A DNA stretch of 64,000 nt, from positions 11,116,001-11,180,000 of the forward strand of contig NC_068928.1 in the NCBI RefSeq assembly GCF_023091745.1, written 5' to 3'. Shown in pieces: positions 1-10,727 of the stretch. The notes beneath the pieces are model-generated. The model had not been told where the DNA came from. It worked only from the letters and a program-made list of their open reading frames with translations, and did no database searches. Positions within the stretch are counted from its first letter, which is position 1, and every line of letters starts with the position of its first letter. The translations under genes were made by a program, and so were the position numbers. The DNA is from Budorcas taxicolor (Eukaryota; Chordata; Mammalia; Artiodactyla; Bovidae).

Positions 1-547
1 TTTGTGTTCATAGATTGTCAGAGGATTAAATAGTAAGCAGCACTGTTTATTGGAGAGCCCCACAGGGAGTGGGAAAAGCTTAGCCTTACTTTGTTCCGCT
101 TTAGCATGGCAACAGTCTCTTAGTGGTAAGTAGTTGGTTGATATTTTCAGGTTGCGTATTGGGTCCTGAAAAAAATCCGATGAAGTACTTTTTACCCAGA
201 ATGATTCAACCATGTCCTAGCTAATTTAAATATTCTCTTTTAAGATATTTCTTTATAATCAGTTCTGTGTCTTCTAAAAGAGTTTGAGTTTAGCACAATG
301 TGTTCACTTAATCCTAAAATAATTTTAAATGTAAGATAGTCCTTTATTTGATGATTCAGAGTATACTATACATAAGAACCTTGGAATACTTAAAGAATGA
401 TTATGAAAATAGTTAGAGGATAATTTGTATGTAAAAGATTCAAGAGATGGGGCTGACATAATTATATAGCATATACAAATAGTTGCTTTTTTTGAATAAA
501 TCCTTTAATATTGTTGCTTATCTCATAACATTAGAAAATGGGATACA

Positions 548-595
548 TAAAAAGAAAAATTCTAGTTGATCTAAAAAGAAAAATTCTAGTTGATC
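548..595. repeat. Perfect 24-bp tandem duplication
   Basis: Two identical 24-bp units lie head to tail at 548-571 and 572-595, each containing aaattctagttgatc. No mismatch is visible, so the duplication is recent or maintained. It may be polymorphic. Confidence 0.9.
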
Positions 596-845
596 TTTCT
601 CCTTATTTGGATGCCAGAGCAGAATTCTGTCCTAAGCAGAAGTTTATTGTAATATTGTTTTTATGGATTTGTATTATTTCCCATTGCTTTATTTGCTTAC
701 ATATGTCACATTTACTAACAAAAAATAGCACCTAAATTTGTGAAAGACTATTTTATATGATAAATCTGAAAGACAATATTGGATGCATTTTAGTTACATG
801 ATTAGATGGCTTTGACCTAAAGTATTAGGAGAATTTTAAATTATG

Positions 846-888
846 GATATGTATATGTATATATGTATGTGTGTATATACACACACAT
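846..888. repeat. Short TA/TG-CA alternating tract
   Basis: Imperfect purine-pyrimidine alternation: atgtata units followed by gtgtgtatatacacacaca. It is near-palindromic and likely length-variable. Confidence 0.7.
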
Positions 889-1733
889 TCATGTTTTTTA
901 AAAAATATTTTTGCTACTGGTAAGACTATTAAAGATTAAAAGTAAATATTTTATAAGCTTTTGGTTATCCACTTTGTTTCTTACTGATGTTTATCTTTGG
1001 TAAAAATGAGATTATCTGTTAATGAAATTTTAATGGGAGACTCTGGAAAATGTATTTATGTAGTGAAGATGGGAAACTAATATCAGTACTGTATATAGAA
1101 AATAAAATACACTAGTCAGATTTTTTAATATCTGTATTATATTCTCATATACTAGAACTATTGCAATTTTGTATTTAATTATTAAAAATTACCTGTTTAA
1201 TTTGAATATTGACTTTAAACTGTGTTTTGATACAGATATCAAAAATGATATTATGAAACATGTTTTTTGAAATAGAAGTATAATGTGGGAATGATGTAAC
1301 CCTTTTTTGTTTACATTATTATTTACCGTATTGAACTTTCAAGTTCTTCAGTTAGGAAAATAGCAGTAATTAAGAATGTAAGTAATTGAGAATATACTTT
1401 AGGTATACTTAGTATTTTGATATATCTCAGTAGTGGTTGTGGCTTTTTTACATTATTAATCTTTGACTATTATTGGATTTTTCTAAATCATGTAAATTTG
1501 TTGTTAGCTTCTCTGTATATGTTTCTGGCATAAGTGTTTCTCTCCTGTCCTCATTCGATGCTGCAGACTGAGTGATCAGCTTGTCCAGATCTGCCAGGTA
1601 GTTTTCTGATTTTAGCCCTGAAATTCTGAATCCTGAGAAATCTCCTAATCTTGGGCAAAAAAAGGGTGGTTGTGTATGCTAGCTGTGAAGAAAGATTAAT
1701 GTTTTTTTTAATTAGAGATTCTTTCATTTCTAG

Positions 1734-1907
1734 GGAAGCCAGTGGATGAAAGCTTAAGTAAGAAAACTGAAGTACCATTGTCGTGTTGTTGTACATGCCA
1801 TTCAAGGAATTTTGCGAACAGTGACGTGCACCAGCGAACTTCGTATCATTTCAGCAGTCCAAGAACACCACCTTCTGAAAGAAATGGTGCTTTGTCAGGT
1901 TCTCAAG
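1734..1907 (+). CDS. BRIP1: BRIP1 exon 4 (residues 69-127)
   Basis: This internal coding exon belongs to BRIP1/FANCJ, the 5'-3' DNA helicase that binds BRCA1 and works in interstrand crosslink repair and G-quadruplex unwinding in the nucleus. It is 174 bp, the human exon length. It starts at phase 1 (the last two bases of Gly69), after tttctag, and ends before gtagtt, a donor with poor downstream consensus. The frame reads KPVDESLSKK, then LSCCCTCHS (C86, C87, C88, C90, H91), then TPPSERNG. The exon encodes the linker between the Walker A exon (upstream of this window) and motif Ia. Against the human protein as I recall it, about a third of residues differ, while the Cys cluster and the TPPSERNG run are unchanged. 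The assignment is firm because the next six exons continue in frame. Confidence 0.96.
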
Positions 1908-2351
1908 GTAGTTTATATTTTGCCTGGGTCTGTTGGTATCTGTGATAGAAGTATTAATTATTGCTGTTATGATACCTAATGTAGATAAATTTGGTTAGCA
2001 TAATTGGTTATGTATTTCTACCTGATTTCTCTGGAATTATTTTAAATAATGCATAGAATGGTCAGAAATCCTTGGACTGTTTTCTTGGCCTCACTTTTAA
2101 TTGATTCAAACATGTTGCTAAAGTAAACCATTTTTAAAGAAGGCAAGGCAAAATTAGTGATACTCAGAAACATGTTATTTGTAGGCAGTATTATTAGTTA
2201 TATGATAGAATTTTATAAAACATATTGATCTCTAAGCATAAGACAAAATCTAATTAGCCTCACTTATTCTTGGTAAGTTTGCCTGAACTTCTGAGACCAG
2301 TATCCTATTTGAGAATCAGCTATGTTTCAAGTATGATCCTTAAATGTGTGT

Positions 2352-2557
2352 GTGTTAGTCACTCAGTCGTGTCCTACTCTTAATGACTCCATGGACTGTA
2401 ACCTACCAGGCTCCTCTGTCCATGGAATTCTCCAGGGAAGAATACCAGAGTGGGTTGCCATGCCCTTCTCTAGGAGATCTTCCTGACCCAGGGATCAAAC
2501 GCAGGTCTCCTGCATTGCAGGCAGATTCTTTACTATTTGAGCTACCTAGGGAGTTCT
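2352..2557 (-). mobile_element. Bov-tA SINE, antisense
   Basis: The BovA half (tcgtgtcctactctt, ccatggactgtaacc, caggctcctctgtcc) is followed by the reverse complement of the tRNA-Glu-like half (gggatcaaacgcaggtctcc, ending agctacctagggag). It is a nearly complete ruminant SINE in reverse orientation. Confidence 0.9.
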
Positions 2558-2689
2558 TACTAGATTTATTTAAGAGAAATATATTATTAATAACATAAGA
2601 TTATTAATTTAAAGATATTTCTTGTGCTTTGACTGTATAGAAAAGATGGATTATTATTTGCCTAAGTCAGAAACCTAGGACACATCCTA

Positions 2690-3300
2690 TACACTTTGCT
2701 CTTCCTTATTCCCCCATATAGATTTCTATCTCCATTGATATCTCCTAGTCCAAACTATCATCTCTTGTTCAGAGCATGTAATAACTCCTTTTCTGCTTTC
2801 ACTCATGCCATTCCTTAACTAATGGCAATCAATAGCTGGGAGAAAAGAGGTTGCCATGATTGACTTATGTCTACACAGTATCCACTTTCTAAAATCAAGG
2901 ATGAATTCATCTTCCGCTAAAGCACTTGACTGTAGAGGATGTTAGCTGCTTGAACTGAAGTGTGTTTCTGTTGGGAATGAGGACGAGGAAGTGGACTAGA
3001 TACTGGAGAGGTGACCACTTCTGTTGTCTGCAGGGTTTTGACTGTTAACTCTCTTGGCTTTCTTTCCATTCCTTCAAAGGGGCATGCTTTCTCCTTTGCG
3101 TGTGTTAATGTCTCTTCTGAATCAGGTTCCATCTTTAACTTGTTTACTTGCTCTTCCTTTAGCGCTCAGCTTAAATATCACTCTTTAAGGCAGCCATACT
3201 GCTGTTTCCATCGGATTAGATTTGGTTTCCCTGTTATATTCTGTCATTTCACTGTGTGCCTCTCCTTCATAGCACTTGTTACAGCTTATATTATCCATGT
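2690..3300 (-). mobile_element. Degenerate L2-like segments, antisense
   Basis: Pieces near 2740-2815 (agtccaaactatcatctct) and 3160-3260 (agcgctcagcttaaatatca) resemble antisense L2 3' ORF sequence. The block between them, about 2830-3150, does not look like L2; see findings. The assignment is by resemblance only. Confidence 0.4.
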
Positions 3301-3334
3301 GTTTGTGCGCATCTTTTATTAATCTCTGCTTCAC

Positions 3335-3446
3335 TGGCAATCCACTCCAGCACTCTTGCCTGGAAAATCCCATGGATGGAGGAGCCTGATAGGCTACAGT
3401 CCATGGGACCCGCAAAGAGTCGGACACAACTGAGTGACTTTACTTA
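3335..3446 (+). mobile_element. Bov-tA SINE fragment, sense
   Basis: BovA-derived 3' half only: ggcaatccactccagcac, cccatggatggaggagcc, then gcaaagagtcggacacaact. The tRNA half is missing. Confidence 0.85.
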
Positions 3447-3464
3447 CTTTCCCCTAGCAGACTG

Positions 3465-3575
3465 TATAGTCTATGAGATCAGGAACTATGTCATTTTTCT
3501 CATCATTGCATAACTAGCAGAGTGCCTGGCATATAGGTAGTAGTTAGATAAATACCTATTGTATGAATGAATGGA
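3465..3575 (-). mobile_element. L2/MIR-like 3' end
   Basis: The sequence agcagagtgcctggcatata followed by gaatgaatgg is typical of old mammalian L2/MIR 3' ends in antisense. Confidence 0.5.
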
Positions 3576-3861
3576 ATTGATTTTGAGCTAATTATTAGAA
3601 CTCTGGCTTGTTTTATGTACAACCTGAATTTTTTTTTTTTTAAGATAGCTTTATTGAAATATCCTTGACATAACAAACTATATATTTAAATGGTACATTT
3701 GGATCAGGTTTAACGTAAGAGTATTTCCCTGAAACTTTCGCCAACATTAAAATAGTGAATATATCTATCATCTTCAAAAGTTTACTCATGCTCTTTTGTT
3801 ATTCCTCCTTCCCACCTCTAATTCTTCCTCCCCAAACAACCTCTAATTCATCCTCCCCAGA

Positions 3862-3920
3862 CTCAGGTCTCCTGCATTGCAGGTGGATTCTTTTACCATC
3901 TGAGCCACGAGGGAAGCCCT
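3862..3920 (-). mobile_element. tRNA-half fragment of Bov-tA
   Basis: Only the tRNA-like half is present in reverse: ctcaggtctcctgcattgca, then atctgagccacgagggaagc. No BovA half adjoins it. Confidence 0.75.
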
Positions 3921-4241
3921 GCAAACTGTTTATACAGTCACCTGTTGTTGTATATTTGAGTTGTTACTAGTTTCGGGGCTGTTATTACAAATAAAGCTGT
4001 TAGGAACGTTTGTTTATAAGTCATTGTTACAGACATATGTTTTTACTTTCCTGGGTAGTTATCTAGGAATGTAATGACTGGATCACTTATGGTTAACTTT
4101 TTAAGAAACTTCAAAACTATTTCCCAGAGTGGTCATGCCATTTTACATTCCTACCAGCAGTGTATGAGGATATTCTCGTTTCTCTACATCTTGGCCGACA
4201 GTGGTTTGGTAATCTTTTTAGCCATTCTAATAAGCTTATTG

Positions 4242-4435
4242 TTGCTGTTCAGTCACTGTCACGTCCACCTCTTTGTGACACCATGGACTGCAGCATACCA
4301 GTCTCCTGTGTCCTCTGCTATCTCCTGGAGTTTGCTCAGATTTGTGTCTGTTGAGTTGGTGATGCCATCTAGCCATCTCATCCTCTGCTGCCCCTTCTCC
4401 CTTTGCCTTCAATCTTTCCCAGCATCACTCATATT
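4242..4435 (-). mobile_element. BovB 3' end, antisense
   Basis: Reverse complement of the BovB 3' terminus: gttcagtcactgtcacgtcc, then gatgccatctagccatctca. The flanks ataagcttat (4229-4238) and ataagtttat (4437-4446) look like a target duplication with one mismatch, so this is a short 5'-truncated insertion into the L1. Confidence 0.85.
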
Positions 4436-4959
4436 ATAAGTTTATAGTGGTATCTTATTGTGGTTTTATTTCACATTTCCCTAATGACTTGTGATGTTGA
4501 GCATCTTTTCATGTGCTTATTAGCCATTTGTATATCTTTGATGAACTGTTGAAATCTTTTGCTTGTTTATTGTTTTTTCCTTATTGTTAAGTTTTAAGAG
4601 TTCTTTATACATTTTTGAGTACAAGTTTCTTTTTTTAATCAAATTTAGTTTTAGGTTTTACTTTTAGGTCTGAGGGTTAATTTTTGTATATGGTGTGAGT
4701 GTGGATTCAAGTTCATTTATTTGGCATATGAATATCTAATTGTTCAGCACCATTTATCAAAAAGGCTGTTCTTTATCTGCTGTATTGTTTTTTAACTTTG
4801 TAAAAAATCAATTTTCAATATGTACGCAACTTGAATTTTAATATAGTTGTGAGTTAGAGTTATTTAGAATAATCTTTTCAAGGATCAGATGGGGTAAATC
4901 TAGGTTATATTCTGATACTGTCTTTATATTTTTAAGTAAATTCTTTAGAAATATGTAAC

Positions 4960-5835
4960 TTAAATATAGAAAAGCACACAGAATTCTAAGTGTATAGCTT
5001 GATGAATTTTCCCAGAGTAATTACACTCATGTAACTACCACCTAGATGAAAAACAGGACAAAGCCAACACCCCAGTGGCACTTCTCATGTTCTTTTCCAC
5101 TTGGTATTCTTTCTCATTATAGGTAGTTGCTATTTTCCCTATGTCATCATTGATGAGTTTTGCTTCTTCATAGAAATGGAATTATATTTGTACTCTTGTG
5201 TCTGTCAACTTTTGCCTAAAATATTTCTGAGATTCATTTGGGTTGTTGCATAAAGTAGTGGTTCTTATAACTTTATTTTATGGTATATAATAGATTATAT
5301 GCCATAATTTATTAATCCATTCTACAGTTGTTAGACATTTGGGTGGGTCCTTATTTTGGTTATTGATCTTTTATGAGTATTCTTATTCTTTCTGGTACAG
5401 ATAGGTAAATATTTTCTATTAGATATATAGCTTGGAATAGAATTGCTACTTTTGATATATATGATTATGTTGAGCTATAGTAGATAATGCCAACATTTTC
5501 CAAATGATTGAACCAATTTTGCACCCCTTTGCCTTACATTTAGTAGTATGTGGAAGTTATGTTGTTCAGCATTCTTTTAGCACTGGATATTTGAGTCTTT
5601 TTAAATTTTAGCTATTCTGGTTCCTTTGTGGTGTTCTTGTGAGTTTTAATTGATATTTCTCTGGTAACTAATGAGATTGAATATCTTTTAATGTATTTAT
5701 TGGTCATTTGAATATCCCCTTTGGTGAACTACCCCTTCGAGTGTTTGCCCATTTTTGTGTTAGGTTGTTTCTTACTGATTTCCAGGATTTGTTTTTGTTT
5801 TAAATATATTCTGAATATACTTAATTTCTTTATAA
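4960..5835 (-). mobile_element. Antisense L1 fragment
   Basis: Contains the common antisense L1 ORF2/3' pattern, for example aatccattctacagttgtta and gcatctttt-like motifs, with the usual decay. No open frame survives. Confidence 0.6.
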
Positions 5836-6068
5836 CCTTTTATTTTAAAGATTTAACAACTTTGGTAAGCTTTTTGCAAACTCCCCTACTATAAAGACTA
5901 GGAAGATAAGCCTTTTTGTATATGCACATGATATAATTTTTTTTCGTGAATTGGAGTTAATCATATTTGACACATGGCAGTTTAGTTTTTCTATAACTGG
6001 ATTATTGTTTTTGGTAGATGTTCCATACCCTTTAATGAGTCCTACGAATTTGCCCCTTGGTTTATTTG

Positions 6069-6192
6069 GGGAAGGGAGTGGCAACCTACTCTAGTGTTCT
6101 TGCCTGGAAAATTCCATGGACAGAGGCGCCTGGAGGGCTACAGTCCCTGGGGTTGCAAAGAATTGGACACGACTGAGCGGCTAACACTTTTT
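6069..6192 (+). mobile_element. Bov-tA SINE fragment, sense
   Basis: BovA half in sense: gggagtggcaacctactcta, ttccatggacagaggcgcct, ending ggacacgactgagcggctaa. It abuts the MER20 copy directly. Confidence 0.85.
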
Positions 6193-6193
6193 C

Positions 6194-6424
6194 AGCATTG
6201 GCACTATTACCATTTTGAATAGGATAATTCTGTGTTGTAGATAATTCTGTCCTGCACGTTGTAGAATGTTTAGAAGCATCTCTCAGGCCTCAACCCACTA
6301 GATGCCAGTAGTACACACCCTCCTCCCATCTTGTGACAATCAAAAATGTCTCCAGATGTTGCCTAATGTCCCTGGGGTCTAGGGTGGGATTGTTAAAACT
6401 AGCCCAGTTTAAGAGTCACTGATC
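6194..6424 (+). mobile_element. MER20 (hAT-Charlie MITE)
   Basis: Matches the MER20 pattern as I recall it: agcattggcactattaccat near one end, actagatgccagtagtacac, aaaaatgtctccagatgttg, and a degenerate terminal repeat near 6410. It is a non-autonomous DNA transposon old enough to be shared among placental mammals. Confidence 0.75.
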
Positions 6425-6747
6425 TAGATTTGTTTGTGGTTATTTTACTAGTTTGCCAGGAAATTGTAAAGCTCAAAATTACATGTGTTTTCTAAAATTT
6501 GTATGGGAATACAAAGGACTAAGAACAGCCAAGACAGTTTTCAGGAAGCAGGTTGAGGTGAGAGGACGTGATCTGTGAGATATCCTGATTCGTTATATGT
6601 ATATGGCTATAATAATTAAAACAGCATGGTATTAGCATAGTGGAAAATAGTGGAGAACCCAAATTCCATTCTACATGTATGCTGAAACTTGATTTTTTTA
6701 ATAGAAGTGCTTCTGTATAGCAGAAGGCACAGAGGGGTTTTCCTATA

Positions 6748-6831
6748 AGTAGTGAAGCCTCAATCATGTCTGACTCTGCAACCCTGTCCATGGGATTTTC
6801 CAAGCAAGAATACTGGAGTGGGTTGCCATTT
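6748..6831 (-). mobile_element. Bov-tA/BovA fragment, antisense
   Basis: Short BovA remnant: atcatgtctgactctgcaac, then aagaatactggagtgggttg. Confidence 0.75.
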
Positions 6832-7209
6832 GACTATTAAATATCCGTAGGAAAAAAATTAAAATAGGAGTCCTACTTTACTCTATACACAAAAACTCAT
6901 GCCAGGTAGATTAAAGACCTAGGTATAAAAGACAGAACTCTTAAGATTTTAGAATATAATGAGTTTCAAACTATGTTCCTAAGAGCCTAAGGAAGAAACA
7001 TAGCTTATAGGGAGAAGGGGACAATGGATCAGCAAAATTCTAGGCCTTTCATTGTATTTTAGAAATCCTAAGCAATATTTCTGTAAAAAATATAGTCCTC
7101 CTCAGAAAAAGCTTGAAAACCAGTGCTGCATGACATATTCACTTCTTTGTTTGTGCAAACTCGAACTTCTTTTTTTTGAAAATGGATCGGATCTGCTGCT
7201 CATAGGGCT

Positions 7210-7330
7210 TTCTCCCCTTAATAGTCTGTAAATCTTTTAAGGCCAGGAACTTTTTTCTTCATTGTTTTCCGTGGTGTCTGGAATTGTATGGACTCAATAT
7301 AATAAATGCTTGAATAAATGAATTGAAACT
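7210..7330 (-). mobile_element. L2-like 3' end, antisense
   Basis: The run from aggccaggaac to ataaatgcttgaataaatga is typical of an antisense L2 3' end. Confidence 0.45.
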
Positions 7331-7539
7331 CTGGGAGTGGAGGGAATGTGTAGAGAAGAGCACAGAGTGAGGAAAGTACTTTTAAGAATGCTCACGTTTT
7401 AGGGAAAGGGAGAAACCGCTGTATAGGAACAGTTAAGAACGGTGTTACAGAAATTAAGGAGAAAGGAAATGTGTTTGTTATGTTCCAAGAAGACAGAGTG
7501 TTATGTTTGGCTGTATGCCTAGAGGTTATGTGTATGGAT

Positions 7540-7690
7540 TTTGGAGTCAGACAGCAGGAGTCAAGTCACATGCAGGCCTTGCCTTTTACTTGCCATATGA
7601 TATGAGCATGTTACTTGACTTCTTTTAAAACCTAGTGCTCACATTTATAAAATGGGGATAATATTTGGTGATTAAGAGGTCACTGATAAA
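7540..7690 (+). mobile_element. MIR-like SINE
   Basis: The order is gattttggagtcagacagca, gttacttgacttctttt, tttataaaatggggataata, which is the MIR core and 3' pattern in sense. Confidence 0.6.
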
Positions 7691-8067
7691 CGAGATTGAG
7701 CTTTCAGGATTGTGGAATTAAAAAACAGATTTTAGGAGCTTGATTCTACTGTGTTTTTAGACTGAAGATCATAGAGAATTTTAGTAGAAAAGAAACATTA
7801 AATAAGGCACTGTAAAGAAAGATTTTTATACAGATGAAAAGTTTTTGAGATACTCTTACAGTTATATTTTTTAAGCCACATTATTGGAAGTGGTCTACAA
7901 AAGTATAAACCTATTAAAAATCAAGGCTGGACTTTTCCTCTTGAAAACATTTCTTACAATGTTTGCTCTTTGTTAAGTAAATTGAGTGATAAATAAGTGA
8001 TTTTAAAGATGTTTAGCATTTCATATTTTAAAGTATGTTTTGAAGTTATTAGAAATGTCAACATCTT

Positions 8068-8145
8068 TTTAAAAATTGAAGTGTACTTTATTTACAATAT
8101 TATATTATTTTCAGATGTACAGCATAGTGATTCAGTATTTTTACA
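8068..8145 (-). mobile_element. L1 3'-end stub, antisense
   Basis: ttgaagtgtactttatttac followed by cagatgtacagcatagtgat is the antisense 3' terminus of a ruminant L1. Confidence 0.6.
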
Positions 8146-8241
8146 GATTAAAATCTGACATCCTAACTCCAGTTTTTTTTCCTGGAAAAATTGACTAAAT
8201 GTGATCTACTTACACTAATTTTTTATGACTTCTTATATAAG

Positions 8242-8369
8242 ACTCTCCTGAAAAAACTACACTGGCTGCAAAGCTATCTGCTAAGAAGCAGGCATCTATC
8301 TGTAGAGATGAAAATGATGATTTTCAAGTAGAGAAGAAAAGAATTCGACCCTTGGAAACTGCACAGCAG
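8242..8369 (+). CDS. BRIP1: BRIP1 exon 5 (residues 127-169)
   Basis: A 128-bp exon, as in human. It completes the codon split after exon 4 and ends on a full codon before gtaaac. The frame reads DSPEKTTLAAKLSAKKQ, then DENDDFQVEKKRIRPLETAQ. The basic KKRIRP run is the first half of the bipartite nuclear localisation signal, which carries the helicase into the nucleus; the second half is in exon 6. The acceptor tatataag lacks a good pyrimidine tract, so inclusion may depend on enhancers within the exon. Identity is clear because the human residues 127-169 are recalled and nearly the same. Confidence 0.96.
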
Positions 8370-10235
8370 GTAAACAGTCTTGGCAGTGAAATAATCCCAT
8401 TAGTTATGGCTGAACAAGGTAGTCAAGTATCAGTCATTTTCAGTGGCATGTGTAGAGATTAGTTGGATAGTGTCAGATATAAATTTAACGGTCAGTTACT
8501 GTAATTTCATTTTATATATTTATTCATTACAAAGGAGCTTGTTATAGTAGATTATTCATAGTAGCATGTCATTAAAGTGAAACTGAATGATGCTTATTTA
8601 TATTTAAGAAATTTGATAGTAAAACATTTACTTATGGCATGTTTTAATAATAGAGTTACTTTGTACTTTTAACTGCTCTGTTTTTTTAATCTAACAATGG
8701 TGTTTTCTTTTGGCCAGAATACCTCTGATACAAGTATTTAGGTCAGATATTTTTGATATTGATAGTTTTAATCTAATGATAAGGATTACTCTTATTTATT
8801 GAGTTTTTATTATGAATAATTATAAAATATGTTTATTGCTAAAGACCAAAATTACTAGAAGTTTTAAATGAAATATACTTTTAATAGGTGAATAGAGTTC
8901 ATGGCATTGAACTCTTATATTTTCTCATAGAGTTCATAGCATTGAGGTAGGGAGACTGGACTTTAATAAATTTAGTTACAAATAAAGAGTATTAATTAGC
9001 ATGTCATTGTAGAGAATTGTATATTTTTAATTGAATATTCTCAAAAAATGTTTGCATTTTTATATAGTTTGTTCCATGTACAATCCTAACTTCCATAATT
9101 AAACCTTGTTTTTAGAAATAGAATAAATCCATTTTCTAGGTTTATATTTGGAAAAGTACTAATTACAAATGAAGTGTGAATCTTTAAAAATTTTTACCAG
9201 CAAAATGTGTACTTACAGTTGGATGTTGTAAAGTAGACAACCTTTATTCCCTGATTTCATTGGCTTTCATTTCTTTTTATTTATTTATTTATTTTAATTT
9301 TTATTTTTACTTTATTTTACTTTACAATACTGTATTGGTTTTGCCATACGTTTACATGAATCCACCACGGGTGTACATGAGTTCCCAAACATGTACACCC
9401 TCCCACCTCCCACCCCATATCATCTCTCTGGATCATCCCCGTGCACCAGCCCCAAGCATGCTGTATCCTGCATCAAACATGGACTGGCGATTTGTTTCTT
9501 ACATGATAGTATACATGTTTCAGTGCCATTCTCCCAAATCATCCCACCCTCTCCCTCTCCCTCAGAGTCCAAAAGTCCGCTCTACACATCTGTGTCTCTT
9601 TCATTTCTTTTTTGATAGTAATGAATTATCAGTAGAAATGCTTTTTTTTCCCTTCATAGTTTGAATACATAGGTTTTTGGCAAGTAAGAAAAAGCACATG
9701 TAGTTTGGAAAGAAAACAGTGGTATTTATAAAAGAAATTTAGTCAAATACAGTTTGGATTATTAGTTATCTAACAAGTAATATAATAATAGTAATCAAAT
9801 AATTTATTCTATCATATAGGAAATAATGAATATTTACATTCAAATTTTTTATTGTGTTTTTTTTAAATTTAGAATAAGCTTTTCATGTTTATTTAATTTT
9901 CCAATTGGATATATAATTGGACTTGGTATAATGCTATTCTTGGTGTCCATATGGTGGGACTATTTTATGGGAAGATCATTTTACAATGCAGAGTTTTGAC
10001 ACATCACTAATTAATGCTCTTTTGGTTGGAATTTGAGAGATATTACTGTATTCTGTTTTATTTAAGTCTTGTAATAAAGTGCCTATTTGTTAGAAATTTG
10101 ATTGTTACTAGTTAGAAATAGTCATTTCTTTTTAATGCGAAAAGCACACACTATAGCTGTTTTGATCTTTGAGAACAACTAGCCTCATCAGACTTTTAGT
10201 TTACAATAAACTTCAATTTGGTTCTGTATTTACAG
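8370..10235 (+). other. BRIP1: BRIP1 intron 5
   Basis: A 1.9 kb AT-rich intron. It holds an L1 3' end with a perfect target duplication (9264-9611) and a 19-bp near-repeat (8892-8910 and 8927-8945, atagagttcat-g/a-gcattga). The rest, 8370-9260 and 9612-10235, shows nothing I recognise. Confidence 0.85.
9278..9597 (-). mobile_element. Young ruminant L1 3' end, antisense
   Basis: Antisense L1 3'UTR of the bovine type: acaatactgtattggttttg, catgtacaccctcccacctc, catggactggcgatttgttt. It is flanked by a perfect 14-bp target duplication, ctttcatttctttt, at 9264-9277 and 9598-9611. The copy is heavily 5'-truncated. The open frames across it are repeat-derived. Confidence 0.9.
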
Positions 10236-10355
10236 ATCAGAAAACGTCATTGTTTTGAGAAGGAGGTACACCATTTGGATGCAAAAGTTGCTTCAGGAAA
10301 GACCACAAAACTCAACTCTCCATTAGGAAAGATAAACTCCATTTCTCCACAGAAT
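10236..10355 (+). CDS. BRIP1: BRIP1 exon 6 (residues 170-209)
   Basis: A 120-bp, phase 0 exon between gtatttacag and gtatgt. The frame reads IRKRHCFEKEVHHLDAKV and ends INSISPQN. IRKRH supplies the second basic cluster of the nuclear localisation signal begun in exon 5. The length equals the human exon. The last residue is Asn (aat) where I recall Lys in human. The change puts T at the last exon base, which is unusual at a 5' splice site. Being a multiple of three, the exon could be skipped without shifting frame. Confidence 0.96.
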
Positions 10356-10727
10356 GTATGTATTTATGACATTGTTCAGTTTAAAGAAGGCAAATGTGGT
10401 ATTTGTTAATGCATTTTTGAAAAAGAGAAAGACTAGTATAATCATGAGTAGAGAAAAACTCAGAAGTCTTAAGTGCTATTACATGTCTGCTGCTGTGAGA
10501 AATGGGAAACCTGTGCTCTTTGTGCCCGTTTCTTCACTTATAAAATAAGAGAATTGAACTGAGATGAGATCTGAGAAGTTTTTTTTTTCCCTCTTGTACA
10601 TTCTAATGTTTGTGAATTCCACTTCCTAAAGTTCTTTCAGTGTTCTTAGGGCATCAGTTCTCAAATTAGGCCAGGGAACTCCAGAGATTCCTGAGATTGT
10701 TTTTAGGCAGTCTTTGGGGTCAGATGT

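Larger units (their letters stand above)
1..1733 (+). other. BRIP1: BRIP1 intron 3, 3' part
   Basis: AT-rich intronic sequence before exon 4. It ends in the acceptor ctttcatttctag. Apart from a 24-bp tandem duplication and a TA/TG-rich stretch, listed separately, I recognise no repeat family or gene in it. The short open frames here have no coding character. Confidence 0.7.
3640..4830 (-). mobile_element. Antisense L1 (L1M type), interrupted
   Basis: Starts with the L1 3'-end pattern tagctttattgaaatatcc and continues through ORF2-like antisense text such as ttgagcatcttttcatgtgc. It is broken by a tRNA-half SINE fragment at 3862-3920 and a BovB 3' end at 4242-4435. A 24-bp imperfect tandem repeat (cctctaattc...cctcccca) lies at about 3817-3862. 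Confidence 0.7.
1908..8241 (+). other. BRIP1: BRIP1 intron 4
   Basis: A 6.3 kb intron. It holds antisense L1 pieces, Bov-tA fragments, a small BovB 3' end, a MER20 and L2/MIR traces, listed separately. About 1908-2340, 6835-7200 and 7700-8060 show no recognisable repeat. The acceptor before exon 5 (gacttcttatataag) has a weak polypyrimidine tract. Confidence 0.85.

Noticed and set aside
1551..1805. 84-codon minus-strand frame over exon 4
   Set aside because: Shadow of the BRIP1 exon on the opposite strand; the plus-strand frame matches the known protein and splice sites.
3862..3920. tRNA-like segment
   Set aside because: It is the tRNA-derived half of a SINE, in reverse and incomplete, not a functional tRNA gene.
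9260..9664. 134-codon plus-strand frame with hydrophobic start
   Set aside because: It reads through the T-rich tail and antisense 3'UTR of a truncated L1.
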